64,000 nucleotides of DNA from JABWBD01 sp040768665 (GTDB taxonomy: Bacteria > Planctomycetota > Planctomycetia > Pirellulales > Thermoguttaceae): NCBI GenBank assembly GCA_040768665.1, contig JAXGMN010000017.1:62001-126000 (forward strand), given 5' to 3'. The notes under the pieces were generated by a model that was not told the DNA's origin, searched no databases, and saw only the letters and a program-made list of their open reading frames with translations. The translations under genes were made by a program, and so were the position numbers. Each line of letters opens with the position of its first letter. Positions within the stretch are counted from its first letter, which is position 1. This document shows, one piece after another, positions 8,965 to 17,665 of the stretch.

Positions 8965-9630
8965 TCAAGTAGTGGCAACATCCCCGGGGAGACCGGCCAG
9001 CGGCAGATCGACGACAACCCGAGTTCCCTGACCGGGTGTGCTGTCGATGACTGCGCGGCCACCAAGCAGGCGAGCACGCTCGCGAATCCCCCGTAAACCA
9101 AACCGTTTCACCTCGTCGCCGTTCGGGAAAAACCCGATCCCCCAGTCGCGGATCTCGATACTCACTCGATCCCCAACCTGGACCAGCCGTACCACGGCGC
9201 GGGCCGACTTGCTGTGCCGTCTGAGGTTGGTAATCGCTTCCTGGGTTATCCGATAGATCACCGTCTCCAGAAGCGGCTCCAAACGATCGAACTGCACGTT
9301 TGCTTCGAACTCGATCGACGGTCCACCCGGCGGCTGATCGTCAATCAGATACCGCAGCGCACCGACGACTCCCTGCTCCTCGACGAGTGGCGGCCGCAAA
9401 CCGCCGATCAATTGCCTTGCCTCGGCAACGGCCTTGCGAATCAACTCAAGACACAGCCCAATCTCGTTCCGCACAGAACCATCGGGCACACATCCGGTCT
9501 GAATCACCGTCTCCAAATGCATCATTGCGCCGGTTGCATGCTGGACGAACCCGTCGTGGATTTCGTACGCCAGCAGTCGCCGAAACTGCTCGTCCGCCCG
9601 TTCATCACTCGCTGTTAACGATTGCCCCAT
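8965..9630 (-). CDS. NarX/DesK-type (HisKA_3) sensor histidine kinase, short form
   Basis: ATG at 9630 follows GGGAGGAAAT and is preferred over an upstream in-frame extension. The 221-residue protein is little more than a kinase core. AYEIHDGFVQHATGAMMHLE holds the phospho-accepting His, QEAITNLRRHSKSA is the N box, and RDWGIGF is the G1 box; GLRGIRERARLLGG follows. There is no transmembrane segment or sensory domain, so the signal must come from a partner protein or an intracellular ligand. It forms an operon with the response regulator immediately downstream. Confidence 0.9.
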   Translation of the reverse strand: MGQSLTASDERADEQFRRLLAYEIHDGFVQHATGAMMHLETVIQTGCVPDGSVRNEIGLCLELIRKAVAEARQLIGGLRPPLVEEQGVVGALRYLIDDQPPGGPSIEFEANVQFDRLEPLLETVIYRITQEAITNLRRHSKSARAVVRLVQVGDRVSIEIRDWGIGFFPNGDEVKRFGLRGIRERARLLGGRAVIDSTPGQGTRVVVDLPLAGLPGDVATT

Positions 9631-10071
9631 ATTTCCTCCCGGCCAACCGGGATGGTGCGGACGCCGCACTGCTGCAGCCATGTGGCCGCCAGGTTCCCGC
9701 CAAAGGAATGCAGATCGTCGGGGGCCTATGCTCTTCCCCACTTCGCCTCCCTCTAGCTTATGATTTGCCTGGCCCACCTTTAATGATAACAGGAAGTTGC
9801 ATTAATGGCAGTCCCCAGGAAAGATTTGGGGGTACTGGATGCGACAGGCGCGGGTCACCCGAGCCCCCGATTAACTTACCGCAGAACAGGGCCTACGGCT
9901 AGCCACCACCCGACGAAATTCCGCGAATTGCTGAACAAAAACTCGACACAAGTCAAAGGATGCGGCTCCTTTCCATTTTTCGGAAGCATTACCGCATAGC
10001 TCGCAAGTAGTACATTAGAGTGCGATGGGGCCTCGCTGAGGGCCGTCTGAACACAAGTCATGCGCTTTGAA
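9631..10071. other. Intergenic region between divergent genes, no supported gene
   Basis: The region separates the divergently transcribed kinase and YifB genes and should contain both promoters. I see no strong consensus promoter and no open frame with coding character. Confidence 0.5.
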
Positions 10072-10126
10072 GTAGGGTGGATTTTAATCCACCCGGAAAA
10101 CAGGGGCGGATTAAAATCCACCCTAC
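10072..10126. repeat. Hairpin repeat with arms GTAGGGTGGATTTTAATCC
   Basis: A perfect 19-bp stem (10072-10090 with 10108-10126) surrounds a loop containing CCCGGAAAACAGGGGC. A second copy with a partly decayed left arm lies at 63504-63550, where the loop is nearly identical. Confidence 0.85.
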
Positions 10127-10271
10127 GACTACCGACCAACTCGGCGTTTTTTCTCGGCTGGCTACTTTGGCAGGCCCTCTTTGAGCCTCTTGCTTGTCAG
10201 GCTTCGACCCGCCACAATGCGGGCACCCGCTCCGCCAACTGGTGTTTTTGCTTCTGCAGGACTCAGAACCG

Positions 10272-11813
10272 ATGCTCGCAAAACTTAGGACTTTCGCACT
10301 CTGCGGAATCGAGGCGGTTCCTGTGGAAGTCGAGGTAGATGTTTCGCCCGCCGGATTACCGAAGACGCTGACGGTCGGTCTGCCCGAAGCGGCGGTTAAG
10401 GAGGCCACTCACCGGGTTGAGCGCGCGATGGTCAACTCCGGGTTTCAACGGCCTCAGAGCAGGGTGGTGATTAATCTTGCACCGGCGGATTTACCAAAAG
10501 ATGCCGCCTCCTTCGACTTGCCGATCGCGTTGGGGGTACTGGCCGGCAGCGGGCAGTTTGCATCGGAGAACCTGGATCGTTATGCGGTGGTTGGGGAACT
10601 GGCTCTCGACGGGAGTACACGGCCCACGAAGGGAGCGCTCTCCATGGCCATGGCTGCAGCCGCTTTGCCGGAAGGGCTTCGAGGTTTGATCGTTCCAACC
10701 CAGAGCGCCTCCGAGGCGGCGGTGGTTGAGCAGGTCGACGTCATTCCCGTAGCAAGTCTTACGCAGGCCGTGGCCTTCCTCGCCGGCCAGGTCGATATTG
10801 AGCCGCACCCGTCGCGGTTGGAACAGATTTTCGAGGAATTGTCGACCTACGACGAAGACTTCGCCGACGTTCGCGGACAGGAGATGGCCAAGCGGGCGTT
10901 GACGGTTGCGGCGGCGGGAGGACACAACGTGCTGATGCTGGGCCCCCCGGGTTCGGGCAAGACGATGCTGGCAAAACGTCTGCCGACGATTCTGCCGGAT
11001 CTAGCCGCCGGGGAGTCGATCGAAACGACCCGAATCTACTCGGCATTGGGGCGACTCAAGCCGGGGAGGCCCTTGCTGGCGACCCGTCCGTTTCGTTCGC
11101 CTCATCATACCATTTCGAACGCAGGGCTCGTCGGCGGCGGCTCTCCCCCTGCGCCAGGCGAGATCAGTCTCGCGCATAACGGCGTGCTCTTTCTCGATGA
11201 GTTGCCCGAGTTCAGCCGGCAGACATTGGAGGTTCTCCGGCAGCCTTTGGAGGACGGCACGGTCACCATTTCACGGGCGCTCGCCTCGAGCACCTTTCCG
11301 GCCAATTTCATGCTGATCGCGGCGCTGAATCCATGTCCCTGCGGCTATCGTGGGGACAGTCGCCGGCAATGCCATTGCAGTGTCCCCCAGATTGAAAAGT
11401 ACATGAGCAAGATCAGCGGGCCGCTGTTGGACCGCATCGACATCCATATCGAAGTGCCGTCCGTTCCGTTCCGGGAACTATCGGGCGGTTCCCAGGGAAC
11501 TTCGAGTGCCGATATGCGACGTCAGGTGATCGCGGCGAGGGAGGTTCAGGCGGAGCGTTTCAAGGGCACCCGCACCCGCTATAACGCCGACATGCCCCAC
11601 CGACAGACCCGGCAGTTCTGCAAATTGGATCAGCAGTGCCAGACCCTGCTGAAAGCGGCGATGAGCGAACTCGGGCTCTCGGCACGCGCTCACGACAAGG
11701 TGCTTCGCGTGGCGCGCACGATCGCGGACCTCGATGCAAGCGAGGCGATCCAGGCGGCCCACTTGAACGAGGCAATTAACTACCGCATGCTCGACCGGGG
11801 GTTGTGGACCTGA
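10272..11813 (+). CDS. YifB/ComM family Mg-chelatase-like AAA+ ATPase
   Basis: ATG 10272 gives 513 residues, the usual family length. Domains run in order: an N-terminal Lon-S5-like/ChlI fold (LPKTLTVGLPEAAVKEA), an AAA+ module with Walker A GPPGSGKTML and Walker B VLFLDELPEF, and a C-terminal helical lid with RVARTIADLD. CPCGYRGD is a conserved cysteine patch of the family. In Haemophilus and Vibrio, ComM is a branch-migration helicase for integrating transformed DNA. Whether this organism is naturally competent cannot be judged here; no DprA or ComEC is nearby. Confidence 0.92.
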   Translation: MLAKLRTFALCGIEAVPVEVEVDVSPAGLPKTLTVGLPEAAVKEATHRVERAMVNSGFQRPQSRVVINLAPADLPKDAASFDLPIALGVLAGSGQFASENLDRYAVVGELALDGSTRPTKGALSMAMAAAALPEGLRGLIVPTQSASEAAVVEQVDVIPVASLTQAVAFLAGQVDIEPHPSRLEQIFEELSTYDEDFADVRGQEMAKRALTVAAAGGHNVLMLGPPGSGKTMLAKRLPTILPDLAAGESIETTRIYSALGRLKPGRPLLATRPFRSPHHTISNAGLVGGGSPPAPGEISLAHNGVLFLDELPEFSRQTLEVLRQPLEDGTVTISRALASSTFPANFMLIAALNPCPCGYRGDSRRQCHCSVPQIEKYMSKISGPLLDRIDIHIEVPSVPFRELSGGSQGTSSADMRRQVIAAREVQAERFKGTRTRYNADMPHRQTRQFCKLDQQCQTLLKAAMSELGLSARAHDKVLRVARTIADLDASEAIQAAHLNEAINYRMLDRGLWT

Positions 11814-11927
11814 AGGCCCACCGCAGCCGCCGCTTTCAAGCGGACCGGCTGGCTGCTGTAATGGAAAGGGGGGTTCATGCCACAAATAGTGGCGGGCAAA
11901 GGGGACCGGAGGCACAATCGCCTGCTG

Positions 11928-11997
11928 AGGGGACAGGCACTCCGACATCTTGTGCTTGTCGTCATGTCAATCGACCACCGGTTGTAGCCTGTCCCCT
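11928..11997. repeat. Imperfect copy of the GGGGACAGGC inverted repeat
   Basis: AGGGGACAGGC (11928-11938) and GCCTGTCCCCT (11987-11997) are exact complements, and T6 follows the right arm. It is a shorter, diverged relative of the element at 686-783 and could terminate yifB transcription. A lone half-arm, GACTGCTGAAAAAGG, also occurs near 12344-12358. Nothing else is seen between yifB and the small basic gene. Confidence 0.65.
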
Positions 11998-12220
11998 TTT
12001 TTAGGAAGGTCCCAAGGCCGAGGCGAAGGTGGCGAGTGGACACTACCGCTCCGTGGCGGCGTTCGGCTTCCAGTTCAACAAACCAAGCAGCAATCCCGGA
12101 TCGGATCGAACGCAGGCGGGGCGGATATGCCTGTTCTTCCCAGGGTTCGACGAGAATGGTAAATTAAACGGTTCTCTCAGGCAAAGTTACCGATCGACAA
12201 TGTGTATGGAGTCGTCATTC

Positions 12221-12319
12221 ATGGCTAAACCAAACCGGAAGCTCAAGAAAGCGAATCACGGAAAGCGTCCCGCAAGTAGCAAGGCCCGCAAGTCAAAACG
12301 ACAGGTGGTGCGCACCTGA
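12221..12319 (+). CDS. 32-residue very basic protein
   Basis: ATG 12221, with GGAG 10 nt upstream, encodes 32 residues, of which about 13 are Lys or Arg, with MAKPNRKLKKANHGKRPA at the start. Composition resembles ribosome- or nucleic-acid-binding micro-proteins. I believe similar tiny basic proteins occur widely in planctomycetes, but I cannot verify that here. It is too short for most gene callers. It precedes the FabZ-like gene by 69 bp on the same strand. Confidence 0.6.
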   Translation: MAKPNRKLKKANHGKRPASSKARKSKRQVVRT

Positions 12320-12388
12320 GCGTGGGTTTCCCGGCGCTCGAAAGGACTGCTGAAAAAGGCCGGTCCGTTTCTCTGCAAGGAGCTCGGC

Positions 12389-12898
12389 GTGTCCAAGAAA
12401 GAACTGATCCTCGATCCCTCCGAGTACGACATCGATACCGTAGTTGCCGATATTGAGGAGATCCGCCGCTACAATCCGCAGCGCTACGAGATGGAGCAAC
12501 TTACGGCGATCTGCTACGAGGATCGCGCGCGGAATCTGTGCGTCGGTTACAAGGATCTCGGCCGGAACGAATTCTGGGTCCGTGGCCATATGCCCGGTGT
12601 GCCGATCATGCCGGGAGTGGTGATGTGCGAGGCCGCCGCGCAGTTGGCCAGCTATTGCGCCAGGAAGTTCGAGCTGATGCAGGCCGACCTGATCGGCTTC
12701 GGAGGTTTGAAGGACGTCCGTTTTCGGGGCATCGTCCGGCCCGGGGACCGCTTCGTCATCGTCCTGACGCTTCTTCGGGCTCGCAGTACCATGCTGATCG
12801 CGCAGTTTCAGTGCTTCGTGCGAGGCGAAATGGTCTGCGACGGCGTCCTTCGGGGCATTCCTCTGCCGGCAGACGTGCTCGAGAGTCCGCAAACTTAA
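12389..12898 (+). CDS. FabZ-like 3-hydroxyacyl-ACP dehydratase family protein
   Basis: A GTG start at 12389 is set 5 nt after AAGGAG. The 169-residue hot-dog-fold protein contains the FabZ/FabA signature region VRGHMPGVPIMPGVVMCEA, in which the His is the catalytic residue and the second half holds the helix. Family length is about 145-160. It would remove water from 3-hydroxyacyl-ACP in fatty acid elongation. Planctomycetes often encode several such paralogues, so this one may serve an accessory lipid rather than being the main FabZ. Confidence 0.8.
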   Translation: MSKKELILDPSEYDIDTVVADIEEIRRYNPQRYEMEQLTAICYEDRARNLCVGYKDLGRNEFWVRGHMPGVPIMPGVVMCEAAAQLASYCARKFELMQADLIGFGGLKDVRFRGIVRPGDRFVIVLTLLRARSTMLIAQFQCFVRGEMVCDGVLRGIPLPADVLESPQT

Positions 12899-12953
12899 TC
12901 GCCCGATTTGGGAGGCGGTGGGTAGGGTCCGCCGCCGGCGCGCCGGGTAGTCT

Positions 12954-13748
12954 ATGTTCCTCCCATTCCACGACGACAATCCCACCATTCGCACCCCGGT
13001 GGTAATGTATGCGATCGTGGCGATCAACGTGCTGGCGTTTCTGATGATGCTCGGGCTGGGGCCGGTGGATCAACAACTCCTCGTCTACCAGCGAGGGTTC
13101 GTACCGGCGAGGATCGGCCAGCTTATCGAGCCCAAGCCCCTGATCGTCAAGTTGCAGGGACTTGCCGTGAACGAGTTCGGCCAACTCGTGCCGGTCGAAC
13201 AGGCGCATCCGCTGCCGCCGGCCCCGCCGCAGATCTTTCTCTCGATGTTCACCTGCATGTTTCTTCACGGCGGGTGGCTTCACCTGATCGGCAACATGTG
13301 GTTCTTGTGGATCTTCGGGAACAACATCGAAGATCGGCTGGGGCATATCCCGTTTCTGCTGTTCTATCTGGGCGGCGGGCTCCTGGCGACGGTAAGCCAC
13401 TGGTTCGTTGAGCCGTCGAGCACCATGCCGGTGATCGGTGCGAGCGGAGCCATTGCGGCCGTGCTGGGTGCCTATGCCGTGACATGGCCGTGGGCGAGGG
13501 TGCACACGCTGGTGTTTCTCTTCATCTTTATCACCGTAATCGATGTACCGGCCCTCCTGGTGCTTGGAGTCTGGTTCGTCGGGCAATTGTGGTCGAGCGC
13601 CCAGGGCCAGGAGGCGGGAGTGGCCTGGTGGGCCCATATCGGCGGCTTCGTGGCCGGCGCCGTCCTGATGCCGCTGGTCGATTCGTGGGTAGGCAACGAA
13701 CGCCGCGCACCGGGCCGGCCGGCGCGCGCATGGGACGCAGAACCCTGA
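12954..13748 (+). CDS. Rhomboid-family intramembrane serine protease
   Basis: The 264-residue polytopic protein has a first membrane segment at about residues 17-40. A conserved FLHGGWLHLIGNMWFLWIFG segment follows, with the family HxxxN pattern. The catalytic Ser is in VIGASGAIAAVLGAY, and the catalytic His in WWAHIGGFVAGAV. The Ser-His dyad is therefore complete and the enzyme should be active in the membrane. Substrates are unknown. It is followed by trmB after 50 bp, on the same strand. Confidence 0.93.
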   Translation: MFLPFHDDNPTIRTPVVMYAIVAINVLAFLMMLGLGPVDQQLLVYQRGFVPARIGQLIEPKPLIVKLQGLAVNEFGQLVPVEQAHPLPPAPPQIFLSMFTCMFLHGGWLHLIGNMWFLWIFGNNIEDRLGHIPFLLFYLGGGLLATVSHWFVEPSSTMPVIGASGAIAAVLGAYAVTWPWARVHTLVFLFIFITVIDVPALLVLGVWFVGQLWSSAQGQEAGVAWWAHIGGFVAGAVLMPLVDSWVGNERRAPGRPARAWDAEP

Positions 13749-13798
13749 CGCGCTGGGAAGCAAGCCCCCTGTTCGCCTGGAAATCGGAGAACCGCGCC

Positions 13799-14446
13799 AT
13801 GGGGCGTCGCGCCCTTCGTAAGATCGATCCTGGAATCGATCTATCCTATCATCTCAAAACGTTCGAGCAGATTCCGCAGCCCTGGAGCTCGGAGCAGTTC
13901 TTCGGGCGGGCCGGCGCCGTGGAAGTCGAAGTTGGAAGCGGCAAGGGACTGTTTCTCCGAAGCGCAGCCGCGGCGAATCCGGAAATCAACTATCTCGGTA
14001 TCGAAGTCGCTCAAAAGTACGCGCGATTCGCGGCGGCCGGGCTGGCCAGGCGAGAGTTGGGCAACGCAGTCGTGGTCGCGGGCGACGGGGTGCGGATTTT
14101 CGCCGAACGATTGCCCGACAAGGCGGCCCGGGCGGTGCACGTCTATTTTCCGGACCCGTGGTGGAAGAAACGGCACCAGCGGCGGCGAGTGATGCGGGAA
14201 TCGTTCGTCCGCGACATCGAGAGGGTACTGGAACCGGGTGGCACGCTGCACTTCTGGACCGACGTTGAGGAATACTTCCATACAACCCTGGCACTTCTGG
14301 CGGAGCAGACCCGGTTGGAAGGACCTTTCGACGTGCCCGAGCTTATTCCGGTGGACGACTTGGACTACCGGACGCATTTCGAACGCCGCATGCGGCTGCA
14401 CGGCGAGGCGGTGTATCGGTCGGAGTTCCGAAAGGCAGCTTTCTAA
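13799..14446 (+). CDS. trmB: tRNA (guanine-N7-)-methyltransferase
   Basis: ATG 13799 gives 215 residues, matching TrmB. SAM-binding motif I is VEVEVGSGKGLFL, followed by YLGIEVAQKYA, and the TrmB-specific PDPWWKKRHQRRR stretch binds tRNA. Acidic FWTDVEEYF is also typical. The enzyme methylates G46 in the variable loop of tRNAs. Just 5 bp after its stop lies a copy of the 100-bp palindromic repeat, then the convergent aminotransferase gene. Confidence 0.95.
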   Translation: MGRRALRKIDPGIDLSYHLKTFEQIPQPWSSEQFFGRAGAVEVEVGSGKGLFLRSAAAANPEINYLGIEVAQKYARFAAAGLARRELGNAVVVAGDGVRIFAERLPDKAARAVHVYFPDPWWKKRHQRRRVMRESFVRDIERVLEPGGTLHFWTDVEEYFHTTLALLAEQTRLEGPFDVPELIPVDDLDYRTHFERRMRLHGEAVYRSEFRKAAF

Positions 14447-14451
14447 GCGAC

Positions 14452-14551
14452 GAGCCTATCCCAAAACCGTCGGGGACTGGCTCATTTTGCGGAGCCTTCG
14501 GAGCAAAATGTGCCTGTCCCCTTCTCCTCGCGAGGTTTTGGGATAGGCTCT
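14452..14551. repeat. 100-bp palindromic repeat family, near-consensus copy between convergent genes
   Basis: Outer arms GAGCCTATCCCAAAACC and GGTTTTGGGATAGGCTC bracket an inner inverted pair, GGGGACTGGCTCATTTTGC / GCAAAATGTGCCTGTCCCC. It fills the gap between the trmB stop (14446) and the aminotransferase stop (14558), so it may work as a two-way terminator. Confidence 0.9.
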
Positions 14552-14557
14552 AAGCTT

Positions 14558-15868
14558 TCATGCCAGCCTGGCGAAGCCGCTGTGGCGGACCGGTCCGCCG
14601 ATCCGTGCGGTGACGTCGCCGTGGCGAATGCCCGCCGCGAGGTTTGGGAAAACCTGGTTCGCCGCATCGAGATAGCGATCGACGTGCTCCTCGGTATGCG
14701 CCAGGCAGACGCTGAACTGAGCTCCGGCAAGGATGTCGTGTTCGAGCATGCCTACGGTCAGAAGCGTCTGCAGCGCCAGGGCTTCGGGATGATTGAAGCC
14801 GATTACGGTGATGGCGGGATGGCCGGAAACGGTGAGCGGCAGCCCGTGCGCTTGGGCGAGTTTCTGCATGCCTTCGCGCCAGCGGGTGCCGATGCGGGCG
14901 ACGTGGCTGGGGACGTCGACCCGCTGCATTTTGCGGATCGTGGCCAGGGCCGCCGTGGGACCGACCCCTTCGGTCCAGTAGGTGCTGGAAATGAACGACT
15001 CCTGCGCGGCCTGCATCACGCGGGCGCGGCCGATGATCGCGGCCATGGGATGACCGTTGCCGATCGCCTTGGCGAAGACGGCAACGTCCGGCTCGACGCC
15101 GTAGCGGAGGTGCGCACCACCGAGCGCCAATCGCCAGCCGATGCTGATCTCGTCGAACACCAGTACGGCGCCGGCGCGGTCGCACATTTGACGCACACCC
15201 TCAAGGAATCCCGGTTCAGGAGGTGTTGCGCGGGTGGGCTCCATGACCACGGCCGCGATCTCGCCCGGATACCGTGCAAAGATCGTTTCGAGCTGATCGA
15301 GGTGATTGTAGGCGAACGCAACGGCGGTGCCGGCCAGTTGCGACGGCACTCCGGTGGCAGGCAGGCCGGGGAGGAGATGGCCGGTGAGCTGGTCCGGGTC
15401 TGATCCGCGATTGGCGGCCAGGTACCAGTCGTGCCAGCCGTGGTAACCGCAGAAGGCCAAGCGGTCGCGCCCGGTTGCCGCACGTGCAATTCGCACGGCG
15501 ACCGCCATCGACTCGCCGCCGGTCCGCGCGTAGCGGACGTTTTCCGCCCAAGGGTGGAGCTCCAGGAGAAGGTCGGCCAGTTCGACTTCCTCTGGGCTGT
15601 TCAGGGTGCACATGGAGCCGGATTGCACGCGTCGCACGACGGCTTGGGTGACATCGGGATCGTTGTAGCCGAGCAGGCACGCACTGACGCCCATGATCGC
15701 CATGTCGATATAACGTCGGCCGTCGAGATCGACCACTTCGCAGCCGCGGGCCTCGCGAAAGTAGGCCGGCCATTGCTCGGGAGCGAACATCTCGGGCCGC
15801 TTGCTGAGGAGCTGCGTGCCTCCGGGGATTCGCGTTTTCGCCAGGCGATAGAGTTGCTGGTTATTCAA
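14558..15868 (-). CDS. Class-III aminotransferase, glutamate-1-semialdehyde aminomutase-like
   Basis: TTG 15868 follows GAGGA and gives 436 residues, the size of HemL-type proteins. The N-terminal RIPGGTQLLSKRPEMF, ARTGGESMAVAVRIAR and CGYHGWHDWY place it in the GSA-aminomutase branch; VFDEISIGWR carries the PLP-contacting Asp. The Schiff-base Lys is in FAKAIGNGHPMAA. The usual GSA active-site pattern differs (for example ISSTYWTEG replaces the longer loop), so I expect an amino-sugar or other transaminase rather than tetrapyrrole synthesis. A standalone gene. Confidence 0.8.
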   Translation of the reverse strand: MNNQQLYRLAKTRIPGGTQLLSKRPEMFAPEQWPAYFREARGCEVVDLDGRRYIDMAIMGVSACLLGYNDPDVTQAVVRRVQSGSMCTLNSPEEVELADLLLELHPWAENVRYARTGGESMAVAVRIARAATGRDRLAFCGYHGWHDWYLAANRGSDPDQLTGHLLPGLPATGVPSQLAGTAVAFAYNHLDQLETIFARYPGEIAAVVMEPTRATPPEPGFLEGVRQMCDRAGAVLVFDEISIGWRLALGGAHLRYGVEPDVAVFAKAIGNGHPMAAIIGRARVMQAAQESFISSTYWTEGVGPTAALATIRKMQRVDVPSHVARIGTRWREGMQKLAQAHGLPLTVSGHPAITVIGFNHPEALALQTLLTVGMLEHDILAGAQFSVCLAHTEEHVDRYLDAANQVFPNLAAGIRHGDVTARIGGPVRHSGFARLA

Positions 15869-16698
15869 GTTCGGTCCTCGTGCGATGACAGCCTTGGAGC
15901 GGTGACATATCGGGACAGACTGACCGCCGTGACGGGAGTTGTCAAGCCGCCTTTCGCCCACGTTCGTGCGATTCAGCAGAGCGCGTTCTTACCGAAGATG
16001 ATGAGATCCGTGTTTGGCAGCCAAAGCCAAAGACGCACGTGGCACGGGCGTCACGCGCGAAGGGCTTGGAGTGACGGAGCCGTTGCGCCGGTTAGTTGGT
16101 CGGTGGTAACGGGTACTCTCGATCGCGATACGCAGTCCCTCGCGCCGGAAAAACACGCTATGGCCATGCGGACCCTTCCCGAGTGGGTTATTGACCGGCC
16201 TGATGTGACGAATAGAGACTGGAGCACTGGGTTATGACACCCCGCGGAGGGCCCGGATACGCCGGGCGGGATAACACAGCGATAAGGCGAGAGAGTCGAA
16301 CGAGGCGGGAAGAAGGGTGAAAGGCAAAAGAAGAGAAGGAAAGCAAGGCAAGGAAGCGGTGATAAGTCACGCGCACTCCGAAGATGAGCCGTCCAATCAC
16401 GGTCGGTGCAGTACTCCGTGATGCACTTCCGACGCAATGCGGCGGCGCCATAATTCCAATGTCCGCCCGCCCTTACGCCCTCGGCTCAAGAAACCCGCTT
16501 GACAACTAGCGCCGCATCGACCACAATGAGACAGGTAAATGGACATGCGAACACATGCCCCCCGGACCGGCACCAGCCAACTTCATGGCTCGTCGCTCCG
16601 GAGCTCTTTGACAACCTGATATTCACTCTCGCCAATCCCGGCCACTCTCTTCCGCCGAACAGCGGTTGGGAGCCCCCGCGATTCCATCCCTGGTCGCT
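15869..16698. other. Intergenic region, no supported gene
   Basis: No frame here carries coding signals. A GC-rich imperfect hairpin lies around 16228-16276, where GTTATGACACCCCGC faces GCCGGGCGGGATAAC. Purine-rich sequence follows at 16285-16360. Confidence 0.55.
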
Positions 16699-16766
16699 TT
16701 GCCACCCAGAAGCGCGTGGTGCCCAAAGTGCCTCGGTTCTGAGAAATCGACAACTTGGGCACCACA
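16699..16766. repeat. Stem-loop repeat, copy 1 (covarying pair)
   Basis: Flank TTGCCACCCAGAAGCGC, left arm GTGGTGCCCAA (16716-16726), loop ending in TGAGAAATCGA, right arm TTGGGCACCAC (16755-16765). The arms are perfect complements. Compare the copy at 17093-17160, which has the same flank and loop but different, still complementary, arms. Confidence 0.75.
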
Positions 16767-17092
16767 TCCGAACGCGGCCACAAGCGCGGAGCATGGACTT
16801 TGCAGCCCCCTGCCAACTCGGCCCAAAAATGAATCGCTGTTGAGCCAATGGCTCGTCTCAAGTTCCCTTCACTTTAGGACTCCATGCTCCCCACTCGGCA
16901 CTTTTCACTCCACGATCAGTTCTCAGTACTCTGTACTCCCGCTCCCTTGCTCTTCCCCCCTCGCTCCCAGCTTCCATCGCTCTTCGGTGACCGGGTGGTC
17001 CGGGGGAAAGAGTTTTGGAAAATCAGGGGTCTTGTCCGCCAAATGTGCCACGGGGCCACTAGACCAGGGCGGCCGCCGCCTATCCGGCGGCC
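16767..17092. other. Spacer between the two stem-loop copies, no supported gene
   Basis: Pyrimidine-rich sequence dominates 16860-16985. A GC-rich hairpin, GGCCGCC/GGCGGCC, lies near 17070-17092 directly before copy 2. No coding frame is credible. Confidence 0.5.
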
Positions 17093-17160
17093 TTGCCACC
17101 CAAAAGCGCGTGGCCACCAAACACCCTTGAATTTGAGAAATCGAAGCTTTGGTGGCCACA
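17093..17160. repeat. Stem-loop repeat, copy 2 (covarying pair)
   Basis: Flank TTGCCACCCAAAAGCGC, left arm GTGGCCACCAAA (17110-17121), loop ending in TGAGAAATCGA, right arm TTTGGTGGCCAC (17148-17159). The stem is perfect over 12 bp. Both copies are 68 nt from TTGCC to the final CA. Confidence 0.75.
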
Positions 17161-17276
17161 CACGCAACTCACCGGTAGAAGATCGTATTCTCGACGGTTC
17201 ACAGTTTGCTCGACGGTAGCATGATGCCCGCCTCGTCCTCGATCTCGCGGATGCCGCACTGCTCGACTGCTATTCG

Positions 17277-17591
17277 TTGCGACGGCCGTCCGATCACGGT
17301 AACCTGAGAGGAAATCATCCGTGGCGAGCGGTGCGGTGGGTGGAGGCGTCCGGCACCTCTTGTCTCGTGCTGGCCTGGCTCGCCGTTTCGCAGTCGCATA
17401 CAGCACTTCCGCTGCGGTGCGGGTTCTTTCAGGCGAACGGCACCAACGGCACCGCCAGCTTCGACAACTGGACGCTCGTCGCCGACAGCGGTCCACGAGA
17501 CCTCGAGGAGGTGCGGCAACCTGCCCGGTGGTCGGGGCGAGCCGGCGGCGTTGCCGCCATTCTGGTGCACCGTGGTGCCATGGCGTGGTAG
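17277..17591 (+). pseudogene. Possible remnant of a secreted carbohydrate-binding-type protein
   Basis: An open frame contains GFFQANGTNGTASFDNWTLV, which resembles the closing strands of a concanavalin/LamG-like or DUF1349-like jelly-roll domain. No start codon with a ribosome-binding site is present, the N-terminal half looks random, and nothing continues the domain. It may be the decayed tail of a gene lost upstream of the SGNH hydrolase. It could equally be chance; confidence is low. Confidence 0.22.
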
Positions 17592-17665
17592 ACTGGCATC
17601 GCCGTACAATCCCGGCCACTGCGGCTGGCCTTATGCCGTGATTCAACCGATTTGAGGAGACTGCC

